Made by a program: the position numbers and the translations under genes. From contig NZ_JH379027.1 in NCBI RefSeq assembly GCF_000235505.1, positions 3,326,842-3,366,487 on the forward strand: a stretch of DNA of 39,646 bases, read 5' to 3'. Within the stretch, counting starts at the first letter, position 1. Each line of letters starts with the position of its first letter. The stretch comes from Hungatella hathewayi WAL-18680. Its GTDB lineage: Bacteria > Bacillota > Clostridia > Lachnospirales > Lachnospiraceae. The notes below the pieces were generated by a model that saw nothing but the letters and a program-made list of their open reading frames with translations, made no database searches and was not told the origin of the DNA. This document shows positions 1 through 6,712 of the stretch, piece by piece.

Positions 1-30
1 AAAAAAAGAACCAAATGAAAACATAAAAAT

Positions 31-62
31 AGCCCGTACCCCCATTCCAATAGGTACAGGCT
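31..62 (-). terminator. Terminator of the lipoprotein gene
   Basis: On the minus strand a ten-pair stem (AGCCTGTACC with GGTACGGGCT, one G-U pair) is followed by ATTTTTATGTTTT. It lies 17 bases past the lipoprotein stop codon. Confidence 0.75.
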
Positions 63-78
63 AAATAATTTCTTTATT

Positions 79-873
79 TTATCGGGACTCAACTTTCACA
101 GGATTTAGATAAAAAACACCTTCATTCTCACTAAAATATTCAACTTCAGCGGTCACATGTACATTTGATCCAACGCTTATATAATCAGGAAGATATAAAT
201 CCTCGATTCCCATTCCATAAGTATTCACATCTTCAAACTTAAAGATTGGTCCAGGATTGACCATTTCATCATCTACATAATTACCGCCGCTCATCAAAAT
301 ATCATATCGAGTATCGTAATCGCCATGGTTTGTAATGTAGGTAATACAACCATCGAATACTATCGTTGAGCCTTTATATTGTTCTGCAAAAGTGAAATAA
401 AAATCGTTTATTTCTCCTTCAGTCGATAAAAGTTTTTCGAGATCAGCACAAGTTTCAATTGTGAGTATCGATTCTACTGCTTTGTCTTCGGCTTTTTCGC
501 TTATTGACTCCTTCGACTCCTCATCTTCTTCCAAATCACTCTCTTCCGAAAATGTATGGTAAGTAATAATAACCTCTACATCATTTGAATACCATTTATC
601 AGCGGAATAATTTTCATCACCATCAACAGAAACATTTTCAACTTCTCCATCTTTCGTCAGCCAACCTGTTATTAAATCATCAAGAGCAACTAACGATATG
701 TTTGTAAATCCACGTTCTTCAAAATCTTCAACAACTGACTGATAATCCCTTCCTTTTTGAGCTCCCGATGCAGAAGGTGTCTTTGCTTCGCCATCATGTG
801 TCTGAGAATCAGAGCAAGCAATAAGCAAAAACGTCATAATTGCTGCGATCATAAGCATAACAATCTTTTTCAT
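79..873 (-). CDS. Lipoprotein with PASTA-like and DUF4839-like regions
   Basis: A 264-residue secreted lipoprotein. The N-terminus has Lys-Lys, a hydrophobic stretch and a lipobox LLIAC, giving an acylated Cys near residue 20. Residues about 45-110 resemble a PASTA-like fold (DYQSVVEDFEERGF start), followed by an acidic linker. Residues about 140-264 resemble DUF4839 (FDGCITYITNHGDYDTRYD region), by recall of the family. The start was chosen at the ATG with AAGGAG eight bases upstream; the longer reading has no ribosome site. It follows the membrane-protein gene at 887-1408 by 13 bases and shares its transcript. Such lipoproteins occur in prophages and may change the cell surface. The molecular function is unknown. 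Confidence 0.8.
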   Translation of the reverse strand: MKKIVMLMIAAIMTFLLIACSDSQTHDGEAKTPSASGAQKGRDYQSVVEDFEERGFTNISLVALDDLITGWLTKDGEVENVSVDGDENYSADKWYSNDVEVIITYHTFSEESDLEEDEESKESISEKAEDKAVESILTIETCADLEKLLSTEGEINDFYFTFAEQYKGSTIVFDGCITYITNHGDYDTRYDILMSGGNYVDDEMVNPGPIFKFEDVNTYGMGIEDLYLPDYISVGSNVHVTAEVEYFSENEGVFYLNPVKVESR

Positions 874-886
874 TTTCAATCTCCTT

Positions 887-1408
887 TTAATGGTTTTCTT
901 CTTCGTCATCGCCGGGAATATTGTTTTGCTTAGAAGTTAAATTGACCCCAATGGCGGTACCTAAAACTGTAATAACACCCGCCACCACTCCACTCACAAT
1001 CCCTATTAACTTTATGCGGTTAGCCGACTTTTCGGAATCCTTTTTCGATATTTCATCGGCAACCTCTCTCATTTGTTCGAGTATGTAAGTCTTTTCTTTA
1101 AAGGTCAAATTGTCATCTTCAAGAATACACTCAAGAGAATTCATCACACGATTATACATATCGTAACATATTTCCGCACCATCCCTGTCATCATTCATCA
1201 ACTGTTCAAGAATACCCCGATACTCTTTCATAATTTCAAGAGATGTCGATACGAAGTTAGGAAACTGCTCTAAAGCCTTCTTTGCCACTTCAGGTTCCAT
1301 TCCCGGAATCATTGTAGCAAATGCTATGACTTTATCCTTTGTCAGATGACGAAAGTCAGGAATATCTAATTTTTTTAGAACTTGTATTTCTGTATATGGT
1401 CTATCCAC
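887..1408 (-). CDS. Unknown protein with C-terminal membrane anchor
   Basis: 173 residues with a GTG start (AGAGGA ten bases upstream). The first 125 residues look helical and charged, with no motif I recognise. Residues about 135-158 form one hydrophobic membrane segment (GIVSGVVAGVITVLGTAIGV), and the tail is acidic. The arrangement suggests a cytoplasmic domain tethered to the membrane. It is the first gene after a structured leader and terminator at 1454-1600 and is followed directly by the lipoprotein gene, so the two may be controlled together by read-through of that leader. No function can be assigned from sequence. Confidence 0.75.
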   Translation of the reverse strand: MDRPYTEIQVLKKLDIPDFRHLTKDKVIAFATMIPGMEPEVAKKALEQFPNFVSTSLEIMKEYRGILEQLMNDDRDGAEICYDMYNRVMNSLECILEDDNLTFKEKTYILEQMREVADEISKKDSEKSANRIKLIGIVSGVVAGVITVLGTAIGVNLTSKQNNIPGDDEEENH

Positions 1409-1453
1409 AATGTCACCGTCCTCTAGTCAGATAGATTTTGGCGCAATAAAAAA

Positions 1454-1479
1454 GGTGCGGCCCCAACAAGAGACGCACC
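1454..1479 (-). terminator. Terminator-like hairpin just upstream of the GTG start at 1408
   Basis: On the minus strand GGTGCG and CGCACC are separated by a 14-base loop and followed by six T. It sits about 45 bases before the start codon of the 887-1408 gene and after the larger stem at 1504-1600, which is the layout of an attenuator. The loop contains TTGTTG, complementary to CAACAA at 1498-1503 (minus strand), allowing a pseudoknot. Confidence 0.7.
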
Positions 1480-1497
1480 TAAAAAAGTGTTCTCCCA

Positions 1498-1600
1498 TTG
1501 TTGCCACACAATCTCGTTCCGTTTAAGGTATGAGTAAAGAGAGAATACACCTTTTACCAAAGTGAATTCCCTTAAACGGATTCGATATTAGATTGTGTGG
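1498..1600 (-). promoter_or_regulatory. Long structured leader RNA (candidate attenuator or ncRNA)
   Basis: On the minus strand an 11-bp outer stem (CCACACAATCT, bases 1590-1600, with AGATTGTGTGG, 1504-1514) encloses a 10/4 internal loop. Next comes a 10-bp stem (CCGTTTAAGG with CCTTAAACGG) and then an inner stem (GAATTCACTTT with AAGGTGTATTC; one mismatch, one G-U) closed by GGTAA. The wobble pair only works on the minus strand, which supports an RNA read in that direction. A terminator hairpin follows at 1454-1479. It matches no riboswitch or known RNA class that I recognise. Confidence 0.6.
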
Positions 1601-1666
1601 CTCTTACAGTATATCATAAATTTTTCCAGAAGAAAAGAAATTTTTCATTATCTCTTGACATTTTCT

Positions 1667-1843
1667 TTAAGCTGTGATATATGCCTGTTTTCTGAGATCA
1701 TCATAGACCATCTTCATTCCATTCTCAAAATACACTACTATACTCATATAACCGAACGGACGAAAATATACGGATGACCGCGACAACCTTGGATAGATTG
1801 ACTTAAAATTTTCATACAAGCTCTCCCAACTAATCTTGCTCAT
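1667..1843 (-). CDS. Small unknown protein (58 aa)
   Basis: The start ATG has GGAGGAAATC upstream (minus strand, 1844-1855). The protein begins MSKISWESLYENF and has the pattern aromatic-rich helix, then F-x-P-x-G, then a beta-rich segment ending in an N-G turn. The same pattern is seen in the 70-residue protein at 15566-15778 (WFPNGRNSIRIRQKNGQEF), so the two may be distant paralogues. There are no membrane segments or catalytic motifs. Its promoter is not obvious, and the structured leader at 1498-1600 lies just downstream. Confidence 0.65.
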   Translation of the reverse strand: MSKISWESLYENFKSIYPRLSRSSVYFRPFGYMSIVVYFENGMKMVYDDLRKQAYITA

Positions 1844-1860
1844 GATTTCCTCCATTTTTT

Positions 1861-2165
1861 GCTCGTGGCCAAAAACCCACTTTTTTTGCGCTATTACTAT
1901 ATACTTTTAAACTTTCTATCATAATAGTTTAAGAAAAAAAGTGGGAAAGTGGGCTTTGAGCCCACAAACCCGCATAAATACTGGGTTTTTACTGACCAAA
2001 TCGGGGTTTTAAATGTGGGCAGAAAGTGGGCAAATGGCCACAAATTTGACCAAAATCGTCCGAATCCTTCCCCAAAATTCCCTGCGTTTCTCAAAAAGCC
2101 CACATAAAAGTGGCCAAAGCCCATTTTTCAAAACTCAAAAGTGGGCATAATTTTCACCCACTTTC
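1861..2165. other. Non-coding region with about 12 GTGGGC-type boxes (candidate iteron origin)
   Basis: About 340 bases without a credible gene. The box GTGGGC or a close variant occurs on both strands at about 1865, 1876, 1941, 1949, 1960, 2015, 2026, 2036, 2098, 2110, 2119, 2141 and 2157. Some are close direct pairs (1941/1949, 2015/2026). Others form palindromes, the best being GTGGGCT-TTG-AGCCCAC at 1949-1965. They are embedded in A/T runs. This density of short repeats in an A/T-rich gap is typical of an iteron-type replication origin or a partition/regulator site. The choice between these is inference. Confidence 0.6.
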
Positions 2166-2185
2166 AAGCTTTGTACGGACGATTT

Positions 2186-2449
2186 TCAATAGTTCCTTCT
2201 CTGATAAGGTAAGTGTTTCTGAACAATTGGCCGATACGAATACTGCTTAACGAAGGATTCTCTTCGAGATTTCCGCAAAGACATCCCATATCGAGCCGGA
2301 GAACCTAGACTCTTTTTCTTCTCTTTCTCAGGTGTCGAAACTCCAAACGCCTTGTTCAGAGCATCCGCCATCTCTTTTATAGATGCTGTAAACTTTTCCC
2401 AAACTTCTACAAGTGTATCAATCGCTCGCTGTAAATCAGTCATATCCAT
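2186..2449 (-). CDS. Small unknown protein, basic C-terminus
   Basis: 87 residues. The start ATG follows GGAGGTAGCTT. The N-terminal half is predicted helical (DLQRAIDTLVEVWEKFTASI), possibly a short coiled coil. The C-terminal half is rich in Arg, Lys and Tyr with no fixed motif, suggesting nucleic-acid contact. It is the last gene before the box-rich non-coding region at 1861-2165 and lies four bases downstream of the 2453-2656 gene, so it belongs to the same transcript. The position next to a possible origin makes an origin-associated role conceivable, but nothing in the sequence proves it. Confidence 0.65.
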   Translation of the reverse strand: MDMTDLQRAIDTLVEVWEKFTASIKEMADALNKAFGVSTPEKEKKKSLGSPARYGMSLRKSRRESFVKQYSYRPIVQKHLPYQRRNY

Positions 2450-2452
2450 AAG

Positions 2453-2656
2453 CTACCTCCAAATTCGCCCGGTTCGTTTGTCCTTGATGACGATCCGCTC
2501 TTCAACGTGGAAGTCGGACAGTTCACAAAGAGTAAAAATCGTATCCAGCAGCTTATGGAACCGTTCTTCTTCCCGCTCAATGTTTCTCAGTGCTTCACAG
2601 GCAGTCGGATCGGAATACCCTTCTGCATTTTTACGATAATCATTTTTAACGCCCAT
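2453..2656 (-). CDS. Small unknown phage-type protein (67 aa)
   Basis: Begins MGVKNDYRKNAEGYSDPTA with GGGGAGGACGAG directly upstream. The centre is a charged helix (EALRNIEREEERFHKLLDTI), followed by a beta segment (ERIVIKDKRTGRIWR). The opening K-N-x-EGYxDPTA is a recurrent style of small early phage proteins, but I cannot name a family. Its start lies inside the end of the 45-residue membrane protein gene at 2646-2783. Confidence 0.7.
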   Translation of the reverse strand: MGVKNDYRKNAEGYSDPTACEALRNIEREEERFHKLLDTIFTLCELSDFHVEERIVIKDKRTGRIWR

Positions 2657-2783
2657 CTCGTCCTCCCCACCGGAACGAATCGTCCATATAAGTTGCAGAA
2701 GAGCTGGTCGCCTTTAACACAATCAGTCCGATCAGACCCACGAGCCCAACAATACACGCAATAACTCCCATTACACATTTCAT
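2646..2783 (-). CDS. Tiny membrane protein (45 aa)
   Basis: MKCVMGVIACIVGLVGLIGL at the N-terminus is one hydrophobic segment, followed by a short polar tail. The ATG overlaps the TGA stop of the preceding gene (ATGA junction) and has GAGGGTGAAGCA upstream, so translational coupling is likely. The 3' end overlaps the start of the next gene by 11 bases. It is too short for usual length cut-offs, but the overlaps at both ends support it. The function is unknown; similar one-pass proteins recur throughout this element. Confidence 0.65.
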   Translation of the reverse strand: MKCVMGVIACIVGLVGLIGLIVLKATSSSATYMDDSFRWGGRDGR

Positions 2784-3154
2784 GTTGCTTCACCCTCACT
2801 TTCAACTAATTTCACACCACCATATTCCCACAAATCCTCTTTCAGTTTTTCCATATCCAACTCACCATTTTGCCATCGTTCGTAGTATTCCAGAACTCGT
2901 TCGGTAAACTTCGGAATTCTCTTTGCATAGGATTTTGTCCAATAATGGTCCATCAGCACTTCCAGTGGAAGAGTCAGAAGCAGAACCATCGCGGTATTTA
3001 CCGCATCATCGGTAGCTTCCTGCTTTACTCTGGTAAGTTCATCTCCGATTTTTTTCCGAACCATAGCATCAAGTTGTGCCTTTGTGAGATTATATGTAGT
3101 GGTTTTCTCTTTCTGTTCTAACTTTTGAGTACGCCTTCTCTCGGCTCGTCCCAT
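2780..3154 (-). CDS. Phage-type protein of unknown function (124 aa)
   Basis: Starts MGRAERRRTQKLEQKEKT at an ATG with GGAGAGGAAGACG upstream; the longer open frame lacks a ribosome site. The Arg/Lys-rich start and the following TYNLTKAQLDAMVRKKIG are typical of a small protein found in many Firmicutes prophages (recall, no named function). The middle is helical with a hydrophobic patch (AMVLLLTLPLEVLMDHYW), probably core rather than a membrane segment. The C-terminus is acidic. Its stop codon overlaps the start of the 45-residue membrane protein, and its 5' end overlaps the upstream gene by about 65 bases. Confidence 0.75.
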   Translation of the reverse strand: MGRAERRRTQKLEQKEKTTTYNLTKAQLDAMVRKKIGDELTRVKQEATDDAVNTAMVLLLTLPLEVLMDHYWTKSYAKRIPKFTERVLEYYERWQNGELDMEKLKEDLWEYGGVKLVESEGEAT

Positions 3155-3326
3155 CGTCTTCCTCTCCTTCATAAATCCAATTCTCTTTCGAAAAGAATAA
3201 GCATCCACCCATAATCAGGGTAAATAAAAAGAACGTTGCGTCCCATTCAATCGGGACTGACAACGCTCCTAGAAGAATAAACAGAACGGCATAGATTTTA
3301 TTTTTTACTAACTTACGACACCACAT
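3090..3326 (-). CDS. Small two-pass membrane protein (78 aa)
   Basis: Two hydrophobic segments, about residues 10-26 and 30-47 (KIYAVLFILLGALSV and FFLFTLIMGGCLFF), are followed by a charged cytoplasmic tail. I placed the start at the ATG 12 bases after GGGAGG; an in-frame ATG touching the GGAGG itself (3338) is less likely. The 3' end overlaps the next gene by about 65 bases in a different frame, an unusually long overlap. The function is unknown. Confidence 0.6.
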   Translation of the reverse strand: MWCRKLVKNKIYAVLFILLGALSVPIEWDATFFLFTLIMGGCLFFSKENWIYEGEEDDGTSREKAYSKVRTERENHYI

Positions 3327-3531
3327 TTTTTCTTGCATCCTCCCTCTCTTTTCCGATTTTAATAATACCAGCCTCAACATCGTCCATTTTAGTCATAACT
3401 CCATTCTCTCTGAATTTAGAATAAGCTCTGGCGGTAGCACAATGTTCGATGCATTTACAAATTCTACCAATCAGAGCATATACATAAAGATATACAAGGC
3501 TAAATAAAATTAGATATTGAATAAATGTCAT
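3313..3531 (-). CDS. Small one-pass membrane protein (72 aa)
   Basis: ATG preceded by AAAGGAGAGCGTAATA. The N-terminal hydrophobic stretch (YLILFSLVYLYVYALIG) anchors the protein; the rest is charged and probably cytoplasmic. It overlaps the downstream 3326 gene by 14 bases and the upstream 3736 gene by 32 bases. No recognisable family. Confidence 0.65.
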   Translation of the reverse strand: MTFIQYLILFSLVYLYVYALIGRICKCIEHCATARAYSKFRENGVMTKMDDVEAGIIKIGKEREDARKNVVS

Positions 3532-3736
3532 TATTACGCTCTCCTTTTAATTTTTTTAGTTCGTAGCAACTCAGTTCAAATTGAGGCTTTACACCACTTC
3601 GATGTGCGATTGTACTAAATTGAATATCTTCTCCATATTTTGCTCTCAACCTCAAAACATCCGGATGGTTGGGTTTCCAGGTTGCTAATAGTTCTTCCAA
3701 AGTGTTGTAAAATATAGACTCATAATATTGAATCAT
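3500..3736 (-). CDS. Small unknown protein (78 aa)
   Basis: Begins MIQYYESIFYNTLEELLATW. The ATG lies inside the last codons of the ThyX-like gene and is preceded by GGGGATAAAAC, a weak ribosome site, so coupling to the upstream gene is likely. The body is soluble and mixed helix/strand. No motif is recognised. The C-terminal 30 bases overlap the next gene. Confidence 0.55.
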   Translation of the reverse strand: MIQYYESIFYNTLEELLATWKPNHPDVLRLRAKYGEDIQFSTIAHRSGVKPQFELSCYELKKLKGERNNDIYSISNFI

Positions 3737-4445
3737 GTTTTATCCCCATCGCTTTACCAATGATAATTTCAGAATATGGAAGTACCTCAATCCACTTGCG
3801 GAATTCTACCCATTCATCCAGCTCATGATTTTTTAGCATGGGATAAACACCGGTCAGTGTTTCATAATTCAGCATAACCGTCCGCTTCTGGTTATAAGAA
3901 GAGGGAAGAAGCTGAATCATCTGCCACCAAATACCTTCTTTACTTGGGCATCCTTTGATTTCGAAATCATCAGCATTATAATTTACATATAAAGTCATAT
4001 AGTCGTTTAACACATTTACAACGTCTTCTAGCACTTTAATGGTCCGAATATCAAGATGCTCACACGAAAAATCGTCCAATGTAAACGCCTTCGCAGCCAG
4101 TTCAGACATCGCAGAGCAGGAATCAGCCACCGCACCAACCTCGTAGGTATAAAAATCTTTCCACCAATACAGCGGAGCCGTGATGTCCAGATTCACCGTA
4201 ATCATTCGCCGATACCCCGCATCCTCAAGTCGCATCATCAAATCGTGGTCTGCTTTACCGAGCTGCCAGGAATGATCATATGCATGCTCGCAGGAATCGC
4301 AATTGACACAATTCTCGCATCCGATACCATCATCCCCACCTTTGCAGATTCCGCTATCGGATTTATTCCAACTGCCCATCGTATTCCGTATTCCTCGGAT
4401 AGTGTGTTCCCATCCCATAACTTCTACATTTTCAATTTTAATCAT
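3720..4445 (-). CDS. Divergent ThyX-like protein with CX2CX2CX2C insert
   Basis: 241 residues, ATG preceded by GAAAGGAGAAGACA. Residues about 87-115 (DITAPLYWWKDFYTYEV) align without gaps to the substrate-binding segment of flavin-dependent thymidylate synthase ThyX (EIKAP followed by QWFRHR). The C-terminal LLPSSY and NYETL stretch matches the ThyX C-terminal helices. The canonical RHR is replaced by TYE, so normal dUMP/FAD chemistry is doubtful. A second homologue lies in the chromosome at 34595-35227. Compared with it, this copy has a roughly 20-residue insert with Cys at about 34, 43, 46, 49 and 52, a possible metal or Fe-S site. It neighbours a MazG-like NTP pyrophosphohydrolase, which fits a nucleotide-pool role. 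The ThyX relationship is my own alignment by eye. Confidence 0.7.
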   Translation of the reverse strand: MIKIENVEVMGWEHTIRGIRNTMGSWNKSDSGICKGGDDGIGCENCVNCDSCEHAYDHSWQLGKADHDLMMRLEDAGYRRMITVNLDITAPLYWWKDFYTYEVGAVADSCSAMSELAAKAFTLDDFSCEHLDIRTIKVLEDVVNVLNDYMTLYVNYNADDFEIKGCPSKEGIWWQMIQLLPSSYNQKRTVMLNYETLTGVYPMLKNHELDEWVEFRKWIEVLPYSEIIIGKAMGIKHDSIL

Positions 4446-4785
4446 TGTCTTCTCCTTTCATGGGTTCTGGGGCGACTTTAATTCGATACTCCAGTTTCAC
4501 ATCAATCGCTTTCTGTAAATCATCCGGCTTAATATCAAAAATGGACTCCAGGAAGTTCAGGCAAATATAAGCATCTGCCATCTCTTCCAAGAGTCCAATT
4601 CTGTCATCATATCCACGAATCTGTTTGCTGATTTGCTGCTGAAGTTCTGCAAATTCTTCCATTGCCACGGTGCATTTTGTTTTCCACGAATGTTTTTGAA
4701 GGCTTCTGCGAATAATACGCCATCTTTCTTTTTCAGAAAATTGAATATCACCTTTTAATCCCTGGATAAACCTATTCCGATTCAT
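4438..4785 (-). CDS. MazG-like NTP pyrophosphohydrolase
   Basis: 115 residues, started at the ATG after GAGGAGGAGCTTCAGT (earlier in-frame Met codons have no ribosome site). The all-alpha NTP pyrophosphohydrolase signature EExxE...ExxD is visible as EEFAE and, 26 residues on, EMAD. Enzymes of this superfamily bind Mg2+ through these acids and cleave NTPs or dUTP to the monophosphate. It overlaps the ThyX-like gene by eight bases and the HAD-domain gene by 14, so these three probably act together on nucleotide pools. The preferred nucleotide cannot be read from sequence. Confidence 0.75.
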   Translation of the reverse strand: MNRNRFIQGLKGDIQFSEKERWRIIRRSLQKHSWKTKCTVAMEEFAELQQQISKQIRGYDDRIGLLEEMADAYICLNFLESIFDIKPDDLQKAIDVKLEYRIKVAPEPMKGEDND

Positions 4786-5839
4786 ACTGAAGCTCCTCCT
4801 CGCAACGCAGACAATCATTATTAGCGGCTCCGAAACAGCCATGACAATGCTTCCTCATATCATACTCAGCCTTGGCTATTTCAACAAATTCGTCATTTTC
4901 TTCTTTAAAGAAGCGATTAAGCTTCACTGTACAGTCTTCTGGTGTAATTGTATAGAAAATTCCAACTGTGTCGTAATCTCCATTTTCCGGATCAACTAAA
5001 AAATTTTCGCAATAGACCTTAAATGGTTTACTTGCCGGAAAATATGGCATGGTAATAGGGAACTTCTCTTCCATTACCCGATCGATCAATCCACTATGAT
5101 AGGAATCATATGGATTGTTCATATTGATTCCACAGTATCTATCTACATCGTGATACTTTACGGTTCCATCAGAATATACATATTTAAAAAGAGAACTCAT
5201 TCGCTTACACTGATAGTTTACAATTTCACCGCGATATCCCGAAAGGTCCGTAATATCACTCCAAACATCCTCTGTATCCTCGATCGATGTAAGTGGCTTT
5301 CCGTCAATTAGGCGATTCAGAATATATTTAGTCATACCGATACTGAAACCGCTATGGCCGTCCTCGGACAGACTGTGATAGGCTTTCAGAGCACTTTCGT
5401 AGCAGGCGCAACCATAATCCCACTCCCCTTCTTTTGTTCCGGAGGCTTTTCTTTCGTTCTCACAAGCAATCTCTACCTCTTTTTCAGCCCATGTCTGCGT
5501 ATTGGATTTTTCCCGGCAGGATGACAAAGGAATATTCCGGTCATCTATATACTCATTTGCAAAAATCTTTCTGGTATCAGAACCAAAGTTCTCGATGATT
5601 TCCGGAAGATTCTCATTGACCGCATCAAACACCAGATTTCTCTCCTTACACCACTCAACAGCTTTTTGAAGCATGTCTTCCACGCGGCAGGTCCACAGAA
5701 TCAACTTGTCTCCATCCTTTTTCCGATTACGAAGATACTCTATCAGTTCTTCGTTCGGCGCTCCAATCCCTGGCCAGTTGTTCTCACATAAAGTTCCATC
5801 GAAATCTACTGCAATAATTTTCACTGATTTAAGATTCAT
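4772..5839 (-). CDS. HAD phosphatase domain fused to phage-type unknown domain
   Basis: 355 residues, ATG after GAAAGGAGAAAAAACGT. Residues about 5-105 are a HAD-superfamily domain: VDFDGTLC (catalytic Asp12 and Asp14), a later ILWTCR and an FANEYIDDRNIP acidic segment. Residues about 115-355 carry a separate domain beginning QTWAEKEVEIACENE, with YESALKAYHSLSEDGHSG and ILNRLIDGKPLT; I know it as a stand-alone early protein in Firmicutes phages, function unknown. The C-terminus has a Cys-rich tail (HCHGCFG ... CLRC), probably a zinc site. Being cotranscribed with MazG-like and ThyX-like genes suggests nucleotide or end processing. Confidence 0.75.
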   Translation of the reverse strand: MNLKSVKIIAVDFDGTLCENNWPGIGAPNEELIEYLRNRKKDGDKLILWTCRVEDMLQKAVEWCKERNLVFDAVNENLPEIIENFGSDTRKIFANEYIDDRNIPLSSCREKSNTQTWAEKEVEIACENERKASGTKEGEWDYGCACYESALKAYHSLSEDGHSGFSIGMTKYILNRLIDGKPLTSIEDTEDVWSDITDLSGYRGEIVNYQCKRMSSLFKYVYSDGTVKYHDVDRYCGINMNNPYDSYHSGLIDRVMEEKFPITMPYFPASKPFKVYCENFLVDPENGDYDTVGIFYTITPEDCTVKLNRFFKEENDEFVEIAKAEYDMRKHCHGCFGAANNDCLRCEEELQYESE

Positions 5840-5942
5840 ACGTTTTTTCTCCTTTCTTATAGCGGACTCATCCCTTATGCAACTACTATATCCACCTTGT
5901 GGTCGCCCTCATTATTGCTCGACCCTCTCCCAAATTCTCCAA

Positions 5943-6707
5943 TTACTCAAGCCATTTGTTGTCGATATAATAGAAACTGTAGACACAGACTCCAATTAAG
6001 ACCATCCAAATAATCCAGAATATCCACATTGCAAAATCGGTTTCTAAGTATTCTACGGTTTCATCAATCTTCATATTTTCATAAAATGGTGAGTTATCGG
6101 CTATTGTTTTATCAGCCAGTTCTGTAAATATGGTTCCGGTAAAGTTTAAACCAACTCCATAATACTTATAACGAATGTGGCTGGATTCTTTAACAGTGTC
6201 TATATACTCCTTTCCCGGCAGGTCGATTTTACTAACTGAAAAAACGTAATTTAAAAATGATATTTCATCACATATCTGTTCCTCACTACCAGCATAATCC
6301 CATGTCCAATAGGTTTCCGTTGTATAGTAAGTATGGGTTTTTCCATTCGTAGTTGTTGTATGTGCAACCTGGCGAGTATGCATTGTATATCGTTCTTTCA
6401 CTTTTTCAATATAAATGTATTCTCCACCAATTCCAGGATATGTAACTGTATCGACCGCTTTCAAATCGCCATATACAAAAGCGTTCCCGGCATTAGTCCT
6501 CATTCCGTACTCAAACAGTTCCTGAGATTCTATTTTTATCGCCTTGTTGTATTTTTCATTTTTATCCAATTGATAATCCGAAATTTTTCCAGCAATAAGG
6601 ACTCCAATCAGAAGCATAATAGCGACAATCGATACACTTACCAGTATTTCCCGTTTCGTAATCTCGAAATTCCCGAAATCAAAACTTCTACGCTTGCGTC
6701 CTCTCAT
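5943..6707 (-). CDS. Two-pass membrane protein with large extracytoplasmic domain
   Basis: 254 residues, ATG after GGAGAGTAAAAGCT. The first membrane segment is at about 22-42 (ILVSVSIVAIMLLIGVLIAG). The second is near the C-terminus (MWIFWIIWMVLIGVCVYSFY), leaving about 180 residues probably outside the cell. That domain has Thr/Tyr-rich beta strands (HTTTTNGKTHTYYTTETYW). It lies directly after lemA; LemA proteins are often encoded beside a membrane protein of this topology in phages and in chromosomes. No enzymatic motif is seen. Confidence 0.75.
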   Translation of the reverse strand: MRGRKRRSFDFGNFEITKREILVSVSIVAIMLLIGVLIAGKISDYQLDKNEKYNKAIKIESQELFEYGMRTNAGNAFVYGDLKAVDTVTYPGIGGEYIYIEKVKERYTMHTRQVAHTTTTNGKTHTYYTTETYWTWDYAGSEEQICDEISFLNYVFSVSKIDLPGKEYIDTVKESSHIRYKYYGVGLNFTGTIFTELADKTIADNSPFYENMKIDETVEYLETDFAMWIFWIIWMVLIGVCVYSFYYIDNKWLE

Positions 6708-6712
6708 AGCTT

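Noticed and set aside
1655-1683. TTGACA, 17 bases, TATATG on the plus strand
   Set aside because: It looks like a promoter but points through the 1667-1843 gene in antisense, and no plus-strand gene or terminator follows. It could make antisense RNA but nothing else supports it.
1897-2124. Minus-strand 75-codon frame, Phe- and Gly-rich
   Set aside because: It is made from the GTGGGC boxes and A/T runs, has no ribosome site and no family resemblance; the region reads better as non-coding.
2587-2805. Minus-strand 72-codon frame
   Set aside because: An alternative frame of the 2646-2783 membrane protein and 2453-2656 genes, which have better ribosome sites and overlap junctions.
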